A stretch of DNA of 64,000 bases from an uncultured Prevotella sp. (GCA_900320905.1 ONTZ01000010.1:1-64000); one strand, 5' to 3'. Numbered from the stretch's first letter, positions 25,630 to 36,680 are shown. A program made the numbers and translations. The notes: generated by a model from the sequence alone, not told the origin.

Positions 25630-27237
25630 ATGGACATTATAGAGCAAGAAAAATTCTTCGCACAGGAGCGCATAGATGTGGACTGGGTTTGGAAAATAGA
25701 AAACCGGGTCGGACCGTGGGTTGCCCAAAAAGGTAATAGTGGCTACTGGGATTGTGTTAATATCTATAGCCAATACATTGGTATCTTAAAAAAAGGGCTA
25801 ATTCGAAAGGATTTTGCAGAACTAATAATTGCGATTCGTCCAAAAGGCCTCAAAAAAGGGAAAACGAAAGAGCAGTTGAAAGGAAGTATGGATCAATGTC
25901 CATTATCTCTAAAACTCAATCAGATTGAAACCTATACCGAGAATAGTGAATGCGGCAAGATTGTAAAAGAATTAAATGGCTTGTTTAGCGCTCCCGTCCC
26001 CCTAAGTAAACAGGAATCAAGTGTTCACACAGTAGAGTCGCGTTTGAGAGAATATGTGGAGAAAAGAGTAGCGACAGACCAGTATGCGAGAATACTTAAA
26101 GGAGAAACCTACTGTGGCTATACAACGACAATGTCGATTGAGAAATATGCCACGGAGCAGTTCATGAATAACAAGATGCCTTCTTTTGTTTTAGTCTTTG
26201 AATGCGTAGATGGTAAAATTTCGGACGACACAATCTCGATGCTGGCTGGCCGTTACATGACCGACAGTAAGATAAAGCTAGTAATTGCATCATCCTCTGG
26301 GTTTGATGAACGAATCAAAAAACTGGCGGTATCACGTAATGTACGTCTGATACGTGTTAATCCCAAATATGAGATTTCAGGAAATGATATACTCACCCCA
26401 CGGATGGAAGATGGTAACTCTGTACAAGATTACGAACATAGAATGTTAAGCGATTTGGTGCCCATGACTGTGCCTTTAGTTATGCTTGACGGAACATATA
26501 CAACTACCTCACTTACGGATTTTCTTATGAGGAACGACATTCCTGTTAATAATCCTGGTACTGCACATGCACCAATGCTAACACGTAGATTCATTGAGGA
26601 TCTGGTTTCGCAGCTCATTGAAAAAGACGTCAAAAAATATGTTGCCTTGTTGAAATGCTGTGGAGTGGACGATAAAATACCATATTGTATAATTGATCCT
26701 TATGAATATGCTGGCAGAGAAAGATTGATGATATGCCGTTCAGATTTATCAAAGGATCGGCATCTTGGGCATATTGATACCCAGAAGAAACGAGTTTGGC
26801 TTAGTGACCAGTATGAGGAAGGAGATCCTCGCGACCGTTTCTCTATGGCACATGAATACGGCCACCACATACTCCATTCTCATCCAATGTTCCGTGAATT
26901 TCTTAAGCGTTATAAGGAACTTGTAGCAGAAGCAGCAACAGATATTTCTGAAAATGTGTGGCTCGAAGTGCAGGCCAATATTTTTGCATCTAACATGCTG
27001 ATGCCTCGGGAAATTGTCGAACTACTATACAATCTTTATTGGCGAAAATGGTTCATGGGCGATGAAGTAAAGCCTTTGTATGTTAAGGCACCGGTATATA
27101 GGGATAGGAATTTCCTGAATGTCGTAGGCCCAATAGCTCGCCACATGGGGGTTTCCTTGGAAGCGATGAGAATCAGGCTTCAAGAAATGGAATTAATGCT
27201 TGACATAGTCGAAGTTGACATGGGAAAAGCAGTGTGA
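25630..27237 (+). CDS. ImmA/IrrE (M78) metallopeptidase with N-terminal nuclease-like domain
   Basis: The 535-residue protein ends in an M78 domain: zinc motif HEYGHH (408-413) and third ligand at about Glu446 in EVQANIFASNMLMP. ImmA/IrrE peptidases typically cleave repressors or signal stress. Residues about 125-250 have a restriction-endonuclease-like strand order (VESRLREYVEKRV, SFVLVFECVDGKI, KLVIASSSGFDERIKKLA, NVRLIRVNP), but the ExK motif is not clear (FECV), so this domain may be inactive. Residues 1-120 are unassigned. The gene is divergent from the RM operon with possible operator repeats between them, which suggests a regulatory or damage-sensing role for that system. Confidence 0.78.
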   Translation: MDIIEQEKFFAQERIDVDWVWKIENRVGPWVAQKGNSGYWDCVNIYSQYIGILKKGLIRKDFAELIIAIRPKGLKKGKTKEQLKGSMDQCPLSLKLNQIETYTENSECGKIVKELNGLFSAPVPLSKQESSVHTVESRLREYVEKRVATDQYARILKGETYCGYTTTMSIEKYATEQFMNNKMPSFVLVFECVDGKISDDTISMLAGRYMTDSKIKLVIASSSGFDERIKKLAVSRNVRLIRVNPKYEISGNDILTPRMEDGNSVQDYEHRMLSDLVPMTVPLVMLDGTYTTTSLTDFLMRNDIPVNNPGTAHAPMLTRRFIEDLVSQLIEKDVKKYVALLKCCGVDDKIPYCIIDPYEYAGRERLMICRSDLSKDRHLGHIDTQKKRVWLSDQYEEGDPRDRFSMAHEYGHHILHSHPMFREFLKRYKELVAEAATDISENVWLEVQANIFASNMLMPREIVELLYNLYWRKWFMGDEVKPLYVKAPVYRDRNFLNVVGPIARHMGVSLEAMRIRLQEMELMLDIVEVDMGKAV

Positions 27238-27474
27238 CCCTCTGACAATTATAATTGTCCATTACAATTCTGCCAACTTAATATCCTGAAAATTAAGTTG
27301 GCCATTTCTTTCTTGGAAGTTTCAGGGAATAAGCGTAATTTCGCATCCAGTTAACGATACTCATGGCATAACCGAGCACGGGCCTTGGGGGCGGACAAGG
27401 TGAATACATAACCACTATACCGAAGTCCGTTTGTGCGAGTGGGTAAACCTCATACAATATAATGTAAGTATAGT

Positions 27475-28083
27475 ATGGAGACAAACAATTACCCAACCCA
27501 ATCCGCTGCCAGCTGGAATCCGGCTGAGGTGCGGATGAGCTTCTTCACGAAGCCGATTACAAACAAATGGCCGAGCGGACAGCCCCTGTCGCTGTTCCAG
27601 GTCTATAGGTACATCATTACCCGTAGGTATATGCCTGAGACTGAACAACTCAGGACTATCACCGACGACGACAAGGCTCGTTGTTTCAAGGGACAAAACC
27701 TCGACTACGTGACCCCGAGTGGCATTTTCACTTATTGTTCGGATGGTTCCCTTGTCAAGCATTCAGGTGTCCTTTGCATAGACTTGGACTATCTGGGCAA
27801 CCGTGTAGAGGAATTGTTCCTGTTATTGATTCATGAGCCCATGTTCAAGACACTGCTACTTTTCCGTTCGCCACGCGGCAACGGTCTGAAATGGTTCATC
27901 CACATCGACCTTTCGCGCTGCGACCATCGTACATGGTTTCAGGCTGTTCGTAACTACTTGATGTACACTTATCACTTGGAAGACAAACAAGTGGACAAGT
28001 CGTGCGGGAATCCATCAAGGGCATGCTATCTTTGCTATGACCCAAATGCGTATATCATGACCGACCTTATAGAGTATTTTTAA
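27475..28083 (+). CDS. VirE-N/BT4734-like (primase-type) protein of mobile elements
   Basis: The 202-residue protein matches the VirE N-terminal (BT4734/BF3469) family by pattern: VLCIDLDYLGNRVEELFLLL, LLLFRSPRGNGLKWFIHID, YHLEDKQVDKSCGNPSRACY. The family is related to archaeo-eukaryotic primases, with the acidic DLD motif in the first strand. In Bacteroidota it usually precedes a DUF3987 protein on islands and prophage-like elements, as it does here after 35 bases. The 237-bp gap before it holds no recognisable gene. Confidence 0.82.
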   Translation: METNNYPTQSAASWNPAEVRMSFFTKPITNKWPSGQPLSLFQVYRYIITRRYMPETEQLRTITDDDKARCFKGQNLDYVTPSGIFTYCSDGSLVKHSGVLCIDLDYLGNRVEELFLLLIHEPMFKTLLLFRSPRGNGLKWFIHIDLSRCDHRTWFQAVRNYLMYTYHLEDKQVDKSCGNPSRACYLCYDPNAYIMTDLIEYF

Positions 28084-28118
28084 TTAGTAAACCCCTACAT
28101 CGAAAAGATCCGTATAAT

Positions 28119-30116
28119 ATGGACAATAATACAACTTTCGACCCGATGGCATGGGCAGCAGCCTCGGACAACAATAACAAGTCTGCCAACAACGTCAACG
28201 GTCAGATGATGACTGATCAAGTTCAGAACCCGCAGCCAGCCGTTCCCTTTTCTGTTAACGAACTGGAGAAAGCTAAGACTACTGTAGAAGAGCTGCTCCG
28301 ACTGGGCGGTAACATCGCAGAAAGCTACAACGACTGGTGGAATTGTGGCTGTGCGCTTGCAGAACTGGGGCCCGAGGCTCGTGATTTGTTTCATTTGGTT
28401 TCCAGTCAGAGTACCAAGTACCGTGAGTCTGACTGTGAGAAAAAATGGCAGGAATGCCTTTCGAAGCGTGATGGCAGAATCACTATCGCAACTTTTTACA
28501 AAATGGCACAGGCGGCTGGCGTAGACCTCAGTGCCATCGGACGTAGGTTTCCGTCAACTCCGCCACTCCGCCACGGCTCTACACGCGAAAGTGCTATGAA
28601 TACAGGGAATATGCAAATGAATGATAATAATAACAAAAGTAGTGCAATCACTCCTGATAATCAACCTTCCTATGCAGTTGAACAAAGCGGTGGCGGAGTG
28701 GCGGAAATGGCGGACAATTCTTCTCTGAATGTCGAACAAGTGCTCGACGCATCGGCTCTTGCAAACCCAACTTTTTCTGACAAACTCGAGATTAACGATC
28801 TGCCTCCAATCATACGCGACGCAGCCCAAAAGCAGACAACATCCGAAGGGCGCGACAAGGTGATACTGAGTATGCTCAACCTGGCATCGGGCTTTTCTCC
28901 CAATGTCTGCGGCATCTATGACCGGCGACTTGTATTTCCGCCCTTCTACAACTTTATCGTGGCACCATCGGGTGCAGACAAAGGCATCATCCCTGCCTGC
29001 CTTGCGCTCGTAAAGCCTATTAAACTCGAAATTCAAAGCCGCTATGAGGCTGAGCATCGTGAATACCTCAAGAAAAAAGCCGCCTATGATGCTCTGAACA
29101 AAAAGGAGAAAGCAAATGCTACCGAACCAGAGGAACCACCTTACCGTTCGCCCCTTATCTCAGTCAACGCTTCGGCAACGGCCTTCTATCAGGACCTGGC
29201 TGCCAACGATGGTTGGGGAGCAATCTTTGAGACCGAGGCTGACACGTTGACACAAGCCATCAAACAGGACTATGGAGACTACTCATCTGGGCTGCGCAAG
29301 GCCTTTCATCACGAGTCAATTGACTATAGCCGACGCAAGGATAATGAACATGTATTCATTGATAAGCCCAGAATGTCCATATTACTGACATGTACTCCCG
29401 GTCAGGTACCCCTGTTGCTTTCTCCTCAGAACACAGAGAATGGTTTAGCAAACCGCTTCGTGTTCTACTTGCTACGCAAGAGCCGTGGTTGGCGCAACGT
29501 ATTTGAAGATTGCGAAGAGACACTTAACGAGCAGATGGCTCCACTCGGTCTTCGTTACAAAGCCATCTATGATGACTTACAAACCTTCAGCAAGGAGCCA
29601 CTGAAATTCACACTCAACGAAGAACAGAAGATGCGCTTCAACGAGTTCTTCGAGCCTCTTTACAACGAGCAAGTAGGACTACATGGTGACGAGCTCGATG
29701 CCTTCGTGTTCCGTCTCGGACTCACCACCTATCGTATTGCGATGGTACTCACCATTCTCCGACATGAAGAGCAGCGACCTCGCTTCAGTCAGCAGAGGGA
29801 ACCATTGGTGTGCACCGAGAACGACTATCAGACTGCCGTCACCATCGCATCATGCCTTATCAATCATACGGTCTATGTCTACAAACGATTGTTACCTCAC
29901 ACCGAGACACCTCTCAGCACGACAGGAAAGCCGATGTCCTCTCAGGAACTCACCTTCTTGAATGCCCTGCCACAGGAGTTTACAAGAAAAGATTTCCTAA
30001 TGGTTGCTCGTCAACTGCAAATGTCTGAGCGCACAGCTGAACGCTATGTTGGCTCTTTCATCGCTAACTACAATGTCGTTATCCGCATCAGCACCGGACA
30101 TTATAGCAAGCGTTGA
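28119..30116 (+). CDS. DUF3987 protein with PriCT-2 domain (replication/helicase-like)
   Basis: The 665-residue protein has a PriCT-2-like module at about residues 55-150 (NDWWNCGCALAELGPEARDL, KWQECLSKRDGRITIATFYK) and a DUF3987 core at about 230-640. The P-loop is degenerate but keeps Lys (APSGADKG). ISVNASATAFYQDLAANDGW, ETEADTLTQA and TCTPGQVPLLL follow. DUF3987 proteins are ATPase-like and accompany VirE-N primases on mobile elements; together they probably form a primase-helicase pair. Immediately after the stop lies a short tandem repeat cluster. Confidence 0.85.
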   Translation: MDNNTTFDPMAWAAASDNNNKSANNVNGQMMTDQVQNPQPAVPFSVNELEKAKTTVEELLRLGGNIAESYNDWWNCGCALAELGPEARDLFHLVSSQSTKYRESDCEKKWQECLSKRDGRITIATFYKMAQAAGVDLSAIGRRFPSTPPLRHGSTRESAMNTGNMQMNDNNNKSSAITPDNQPSYAVEQSGGGVAEMADNSSLNVEQVLDASALANPTFSDKLEINDLPPIIRDAAQKQTTSEGRDKVILSMLNLASGFSPNVCGIYDRRLVFPPFYNFIVAPSGADKGIIPACLALVKPIKLEIQSRYEAEHREYLKKKAAYDALNKKEKANATEPEEPPYRSPLISVNASATAFYQDLAANDGWGAIFETEADTLTQAIKQDYGDYSSGLRKAFHHESIDYSRRKDNEHVFIDKPRMSILLTCTPGQVPLLLSPQNTENGLANRFVFYLLRKSRGWRNVFEDCEETLNEQMAPLGLRYKAIYDDLQTFSKEPLKFTLNEEQKMRFNEFFEPLYNEQVGLHGDELDAFVFRLGLTTYRIAMVLTILRHEEQRPRFSQQREPLVCTENDYQTAVTIASCLINHTVYVYKRLLPHTETPLSTTGKPMSSQELTFLNALPQEFTRKDFLMVARQLQMSERTAERYVGSFIANYNVVIRISTGHYSKR

Positions 30117-30122
30117 TACTAC

Positions 30123-30209
30123 GTGCCGTAATCTCATTGCCAGCGTGCCGTAATCCCGTCGGGCGTGAGCCGTAATCTCATTGCCAGCGAGCCGTAATCC
30201 CGCTGTAAC
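30123..30209. repeat. Four short repeats containing gccgtaatc after the DUF3987 gene
   Basis: Units start at 30123, 30145, 30165 and 30189. They alternate between gccgtaatctcattgccagc and gccgtaatcccg with a different end, giving a 42-45 bp higher-order unit repeated twice. The position directly after a replication-type gene suits an iteron or element-end function. This is not proven. Confidence 0.75.
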
Positions 30210-30251
30210 ATGATTTTTGGCAAAAAGCATTGCCAATTCATAATAAAACCG

Positions 30252-30259
30252 TAATTTTG
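30252..30259 (+). promoter_or_regulatory. -7 promoter element of the M6-peptidase remnant
   Basis: TAATTTTG followed by gca, 43 bases before the ATG at 30302. Confidence 0.5.
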
Positions 30260-30301
30260 CACCATGAATCAGACGACAACAAACCAGATAGTAATATGAT
30301 A

Positions 30302-30647
30302 ATGAAGAAAATAGTATGGCTTGCCGCTGCCGCCCTGCTGGCAGCCACCAGTGCCCAGGCCCAGGTGCGCCTGAGTTGTACTCCCCCCCGTAGATCACGC
30401 CACGCGCGCTGAGTCGGAGTCTTACGTATTACGCGAACCCACGAAATTCGACCCGCAGAAACTCTATCGCCAGCCGGTGGTGCTCATCTCGTTCAACGAC
30501 CGCGACTTCTCGATGCCCGATCCCAAGTCCTATTATCACCGGCTCTTCAATGAGCAGGGCTTCAACAGCGGTAAAGGTCTTGGCTGCCTGGGCCTCTATA
30601 TCCGTCGCCCCGCCACAGGCCTGTCGCGCGTCACGCTGGTTCAATAA
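30302..30647 (+). pseudogene. Frameshifted, truncated M6-family (immune inhibitor A-like) peptidase
   Basis: The ATG at 30302 begins a signal peptide (KKIVWLAAAALLAATSAQAQ), but the frame stops at 30412. In the +1 frame the sequence continues as ESESYVLREPTKFDPQKLYR, then QPVVLISFNDRDFSM and RLFNEQGFNSGKG. This resembles the start of secreted M6 metalloproteases of Prevotella. The two parts join if the run of seven C at 30383-30389 had six. Even then the frame ends at 30647, before any HExxH zinc motif, so the gene is truncated as well. The C-tract slip could reflect mutation, phase variation or a base-calling error. The 3' truncation is independent of it. Confidence 0.72.
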
Positions 30648-30741
30648 GATCAGGCTCCGGCGCATTCCCGTACCCCACCTGACTGACATATTCAGGTCGG
30701 AATTTTGTTAACAATATTTAGTGAAAATAACTGCTGGGATA

Positions 30742-30773
30742 TTTGGCGGTTTTAGATATTTTTTGTACCTTTG
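30742..30773 (+). promoter_or_regulatory. Promoter of the HU-like gene
   Basis: TTTG (30742-30745) and TACCTTTG (30766-30773), 20 bases apart, with about 55 bases of leader. Confidence 0.75.
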
Positions 30774-30833
30774 TAGCGTAGAAAGGCAGGAGAGTCCTGA
30801 CCTGGATTATGTCTCACTTAATAATCTTATACC

Positions 30834-31562
30834 ATGAGTAAAATTCTTTACGAGGTCTATCAGAATGACATCAAGGACTCAGAGTCGGTGATGTTCGGGA
30901 AGTGGTACGCCCGCCTCAAAAGTATCGAAACGCTGAGCACCGAAAGGCTCGCCAAGCACATCTCTGAGCACGGCTCCGTATTTACGGCCGATGTGGTGGA
31001 GGGTGTGATGAAGAAGTTCAAGACCTGTCTGCTGGAGATGCTGCTGGAGTCGAAGAAGGTGAAGGTGGCCGGACTGGGCACGTTCTACCTGACCTGCGAG
31101 TGCCAGAAGGGCGGTGCCGACAAGGAGGAGGACTTCAACGTGAACCAGCACCTGAAGGCGCTCCACATCCGCTTCCTGCCCGACCAGGCTCAGGAGGACA
31201 ACCTCTCCAGCCGCGAGTTCATCAAGAAGGCCGAGTTCGTCAATGTCAAGAGCCTGCTCTCTTCGGGCAAGGACGACGAGGAAGGCGGCGCGGATGGAGG
31301 CTCGCTGGCAGCCCCGACCCTCAGCGGCGAGACTCCGTTTGCTGAGACCACCGAGGTGACCATCAGTGGCCCTGACGGTGCGGAAATCCGCTACACCACC
31401 GACGGCAGCACGCCTACCGCAGTGAGCACGCTTTACAGCGCACCCTTCTCACTGAGCGACTCTGCCACGGTGAAGGCCATCGCCATCAAGGACGGCAAGA
31501 GTAGCGGGGTGGCCTCGAAGTCATTCACCAAGGCCAGCGGCGGCGACGATCCTGACCAGTGA
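30834..31562 (+). CDS. HU-family (HU-HIG) DNA-binding protein with C-terminal chitobiase-type domain
   Basis: The 242-residue protein has no signal peptide. Residues 1-125 resemble the HU-HIG DNA-binding family of Bacteroidota (WYARLKSIETLSTERLAKHI, KFKTCLLEMLLESKKVKVAG, LGTFYLTCECQKGG). After an acidic Gly-rich linker (about 147-158), residues about 160-232 form a CHB_HEX_C-like beta-sandwich (VTISGPDGAEIRYTTDGSTP, LYSAPFSLSDSATVKAIAIK). That domain is usually found in extracellular glycoside hydrolases. Its presence on a cytoplasmic nucleoid-type protein is odd but has been seen in related Bacteroidota proteins. A terminator follows at once. Confidence 0.85.
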   Translation: MSKILYEVYQNDIKDSESVMFGKWYARLKSIETLSTERLAKHISEHGSVFTADVVEGVMKKFKTCLLEMLLESKKVKVAGLGTFYLTCECQKGGADKEEDFNVNQHLKALHIRFLPDQAQEDNLSSREFIKKAEFVNVKSLLSSGKDDEEGGADGGSLAAPTLSGETPFAETTEVTISGPDGAEIRYTTDGSTPTAVSTLYSAPFSLSDSATVKAIAIKDGKSSGVASKSFTKASGGDDPDQ

Positions 31563-31582
31563 TTGCGAACTGTAAAAAAAAG

Positions 31583-31612
31583 GCCGAAAGTTTTGGTGCT
31601 TTCGGCTTTTTT
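31583..31612 (+). terminator. Terminator of the HU-like gene, overlapping the next promoter
   Basis: Stem gccgaaag/ctttcggc (31583-31590, 31599-31606) with a T-run. The TTTG of the following promoter lies in the loop. Confidence 0.9.
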
Positions 31613-31623
31613 GTTTATCTTTG
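31592..31623 (+). promoter_or_regulatory. Promoter embedded in the upstream terminator
   Basis: TTTG (31592-31595) in the terminator loop and TATCTTTG (31616-31623) are 20 bases apart. The ATG at 31643 follows. Confidence 0.7.
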
Positions 31624-31642
31624 CCGCGTAAAATGGTATGAT

Positions 31643-32881
31643 ATGATTAAAAGAAGTCTGATACTAATCATGGTACTGTTGTGCAGTCTTTGCTCAATGG
31701 CACAGACGGATGGCGTGTGGACGTTCAGCGGCAAGGTGGTGGACGCCAAGACACGGAAGGCACTGTCGCATGTCAGTGTGACGGATCGCAGCGTGGGAAC
31801 GGTGACCAACGAGGAGGGTGAGTTCACGCTGAAACTGAAATCGGAGCCTGCGGCTGTGGTGTTCTCCTGCCTGGGCTATCGCACAAGGCGGCTGACGGCT
31901 GCCGAATGCAAGGCGCTCGAGGCTGAGGGCAAGACCGTGCAGATGCAGGCCAGTTCGGTGGTGCTCAGCGAGATTGTGGTGAAGGGCATCGACAAGCCGA
32001 GGCAACTGGTGGAGGAGGCCATCGACAAGATAGACGTGAACTATCCGCAGGCGCCTAACCTGCTGCGTGGCTTCTACCGCGAGACCACTCAGAAGCGCAG
32101 CCGCTTCATCAGCGTGGCCGAAGGCGTGGTGGATGTGTATAAGTCGCCCTATTATAAGTCGGACTGGCGCGACGGCGTGGCCATCCTCAAGGGGCGCCGC
32201 CTGCTGAGCCAGCGCAAGAGCGACACGCTGGCCGTGAAACTCCAGGGAGGCCCCGTGCTGCCCGTGCACCTCGACGTGGTGAAGAACCGTGAAATCCTGC
32301 TGAACATGGAGGAGTTGAACAACTACCATTTCACCTATAAGGGCATGAAACAGACGGGCGAACAGATGGCATACGTGATTGAGATCAAGCCTGCCGTTGT
32401 CGTGGACTATCCGCTCTACAACGGCCGACTCTACATTGACCAGCAGACGCTGGCCTTCACGAAGATTGAACTGGAACTGGACATGAGTAATGAGGAGAAG
32501 GCCACACAGTCGATTCTGCGCAAGAAGCCCCTGGGGCTGCGGTTCACGCCCCACGAGATGAGCATCAGCATCGACTACAAGACGGACAACGGCGTGACGC
32601 GACTCAACTATATCCGCAACGTGATCCGATTCCGCTGTGACTGGAAAAGGAAACTCTTCAAGTCGAACTTCACCGTGGTATCGGAGATGGTGGTCACCGA
32701 CAGAAAGGAGGGGGAGGGCGTCAGTCCCATCAAGATACACGACTCCTTCAACCGCAGGGATAACTTCTACGACAAGGTGATCTTCTTCAACGACCCGAAC
32801 TTCTGGGGCGACGAGAACATCATTGAGCCGACGGAAGACCTGCTGGACGGCATCGAGAAAATCAAGCAGAAACTGAAATAA
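31643..32881 (+). CDS. Secreted CarboxypepD_reg-like domain protein
   Basis: The 412-residue protein has a signal peptide (RSLILIMVLLCSLCSMAQ). An in-frame extension from 31559 crosses the promoter and is rejected. Residues about 25-105 are a carboxypeptidase regulatory-like beta-sandwich (FSGKVVDAKTRKALSHVSVT, TNEEGEFTLKL). This is the domain that begins many SusC-type receptors, but there is no TonB plug or barrel here. The rest is beta-rich (GRLYIDQQTLAFTKIELELD). The family is common in Bacteroidota envelopes and its role is unknown. Confidence 0.82.
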   Translation: MIKRSLILIMVLLCSLCSMAQTDGVWTFSGKVVDAKTRKALSHVSVTDRSVGTVTNEEGEFTLKLKSEPAAVVFSCLGYRTRRLTAAECKALEAEGKTVQMQASSVVLSEIVVKGIDKPRQLVEEAIDKIDVNYPQAPNLLRGFYRETTQKRSRFISVAEGVVDVYKSPYYKSDWRDGVAILKGRRLLSQRKSDTLAVKLQGGPVLPVHLDVVKNREILLNMEELNNYHFTYKGMKQTGEQMAYVIEIKPAVVVDYPLYNGRLYIDQQTLAFTKIELELDMSNEEKATQSILRKKPLGLRFTPHEMSISIDYKTDNGVTRLNYIRNVIRFRCDWKRKLFKSNFTVVSEMVVTDRKEGEGVSPIKIHDSFNRRDNFYDKVIFFNDPNFWGDENIIEPTEDLLDGIEKIKQKLK

Positions 32882-32902
32882 GGCAGAAACTGAAATAAAA
32901 GC

Positions 32903-32934
32903 AGAAGCCCCGCTCAAATCCGAGCAGGGCTTCT
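32903..32934. terminator. Bidirectional terminator
   Basis: Arms agaagccccgctc (32903-32915) and gagcagggcttct (32922-32934) pair with one mismatch around loop aaatcc, between two converging genes. Confidence 0.88.
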
Positions 32935-32937
32935 GGC

Positions 32938-33567
32938 TTATTTCTCACCAAGGTTGGTGGAGAAAATCATTGGGATATTCGCATACGACGCTGTGGAGTT
33001 GAAATAGTTCACCCGCTCGTCGCCATCGAGGAAGGCGTATGCCATCACAAGTTGGCCTCCCATAGTGCCTGTGCTAACGGTCTTGTAGCCAAACGAGTAA
33101 TCGTTATACCAGAAGATGACCGACAGCGTGTGCGTCTTGTCTTTGTAGAACACAGGGAATTCGATGGTCTGGGGAGCCAGGAGGAATTGCACCTCAGAAT
33201 CGTTTTTGATGAAATGTAAGTAATTTTTGAGTACACTTAGTTGTTCCTCCTGCAAGAGGGCTTCTTTCAGTTCGGTATCCTTGATCTGCTCGGCAATGAC
33301 CTTAGATGAGAAAGAATTGATGACAAGCATGGTGTCGGCACCAATGCTCCAACTGACATCGATGGTGTCTGTGTAGCCGTATTTGGTGTCGCTTGAGGGA
33401 TAGACCAACTTACCGGTGTACGAGCCCTTCACGGCATTATAGCACTGGGATATCTGGGCAGGGGTAAGACCATTGTTGTAGTCGTCGTCGCTGTCTTTGA
33501 GGCACGACGTGAGGCTCAGGGCTGCCATGCAGCCGAGGGCGAGGAAAATCAATTTCAAGTTCTTCAT
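32938..33567 (-). CDS. DUF4840-type lipoprotein
   Basis: The 209-residue protein has a lipoprotein signal (KLIFLALGCMAALSLTSC; Cys at residue 22). LTPAQISQCYNAVKGSYTGK follows the acidic spacer and is the recognisable start of DUF4840. The remainder is beta-rich with no catalytic motif. Function unknown. It lies 25 bases after glnN on the same strand and could be read through from it, but no link to nitrogen metabolism is evident. Confidence 0.75.
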   Translation of the reverse strand: MKNLKLIFLALGCMAALSLTSCLKDSDDDYNNGLTPAQISQCYNAVKGSYTGKLVYPSSDTKYGYTDTIDVSWSIGADTMLVINSFSSKVIAEQIKDTELKEALLQEEQLSVLKNYLHFIKNDSEVQFLLAPQTIEFPVFYKDKTHTLSVIFWYNDYSFGYKTVSTGTMGGQLVMAYAFLDGDERVNYFNSTASYANIPMIFSTNLGEK

Positions 33568-33592
33568 TTTTTTACCTTTTTACTTTTTACCT

Positions 33593-35845
<2,253 letters not shown>

Positions 35846-35860
35846 TATTTTTGGTTGATT

Positions 35861-36664
35861 TTAGAATGCGATGACGCTGATGCCTACGAGGAAGTTTGCT
35901 TTCTGCAGGTAGGGATTGGTGTGAATCTCGGCGAAGATGGGCAGGCGCAGGCTCTTGTATTGCAAATTCTTCGTGGCACGGATGGAGGCCATGTTACAGG
36001 TAAAGCCCTCGCCGTAGAAATAATGGGGCTGCTGGACAGTGATGTCACCGTAAAGACTTGGTACGGAGATGGTGGTAGTATAGCCTGCACTCTCCATGGG
36101 GGTGATACCGGCACGGACATCCCAGTCGAGACCTCCGGCACGGAAGGGTACGGAGAGTTCTACGTATGTGGAGTAGGCACGGTCGCCATTGATTTTATAG
36201 TCGTTGCCCCAGAACATGGTATAGGCCTGTAAGGAGAAATACTTGCAGGTATAGCCGAGGTTGGCCTCCAACTGGTGGGCCGTCTCCTTCTCGTTATAGA
36301 AGAAATAACGATCCTCGGGGTCTACGCCAGTAAACCAATAGTCGGTGACACCGATTTTGAAACCCTTATACTCATAGCCGAGTGTAAGGTCAAACTCCTG
36401 TGCGTCGTTCTTGTCGAAGCCGGCATTGCCGAAGGCGGAGAGGGAGAGTCCCTTCCAGGAGATACCTGCCTCTGGCTGGATGCTGATACCGCCCAAGTCG
36501 GTACCACGCCACAAATAACGGCTGACGAGGCTTGCCTGGACGAAGGCATTGAAATCACTCTCTTTTACCAGTTCTATCTCAGGTGTTTCTTGTTCTTCCT
36601 GTGCCAGAGTCGCTGTCGGCAGCAGGGTGATGGCCATCAGGGCCAGTGAAATCATCTTTTTCAT
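35861..36664 (-). CDS. TorF-like putative porin
   Basis: The protein has 267 residues from the ATG at 36664, chosen because a signal peptide follows directly (KKMISLALMAITLLPTATLA). A start 24 bases upstream is possible but overlaps aguB further. The mature protein is a chain of amphipathic strands (AFVQASLVSRYLWRGTDLGG, FDLTLGYEYKGFKIGVTDYW) ending NFLVGISVIAF, as in outer-membrane barrels. VSRYLWRG is the mark of the TorF putative porins. The location between agmatine-degrading enzymes and glutamine synthetase suggests uptake of a nitrogen compound. Confidence 0.75.
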   Translation of the reverse strand: MKKMISLALMAITLLPTATLAQEEQETPEIELVKESDFNAFVQASLVSRYLWRGTDLGGISIQPEAGISWKGLSLSAFGNAGFDKNDAQEFDLTLGYEYKGFKIGVTDYWFTGVDPEDRYFFYNEKETAHQLEANLGYTCKYFSLQAYTMFWGNDYKINGDRAYSTYVELSVPFRAGGLDWDVRAGITPMESAGYTTTISVPSLYGDITVQQPHYFYGEGFTCNMASIRATKNLQYKSLRLPIFAEIHTNPYLQKANFLVGISVIAF

Positions 36665-36680
36665 ATATAATAGTATTTGT

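Noticed and set aside
31694-32917. 407-residue leftward frame opposite the CarboxypepD_reg-like gene
   Set aside because: Antisense shadow of a GC-rich codon pattern; the rightward gene has a promoter, signal peptide and known domain.
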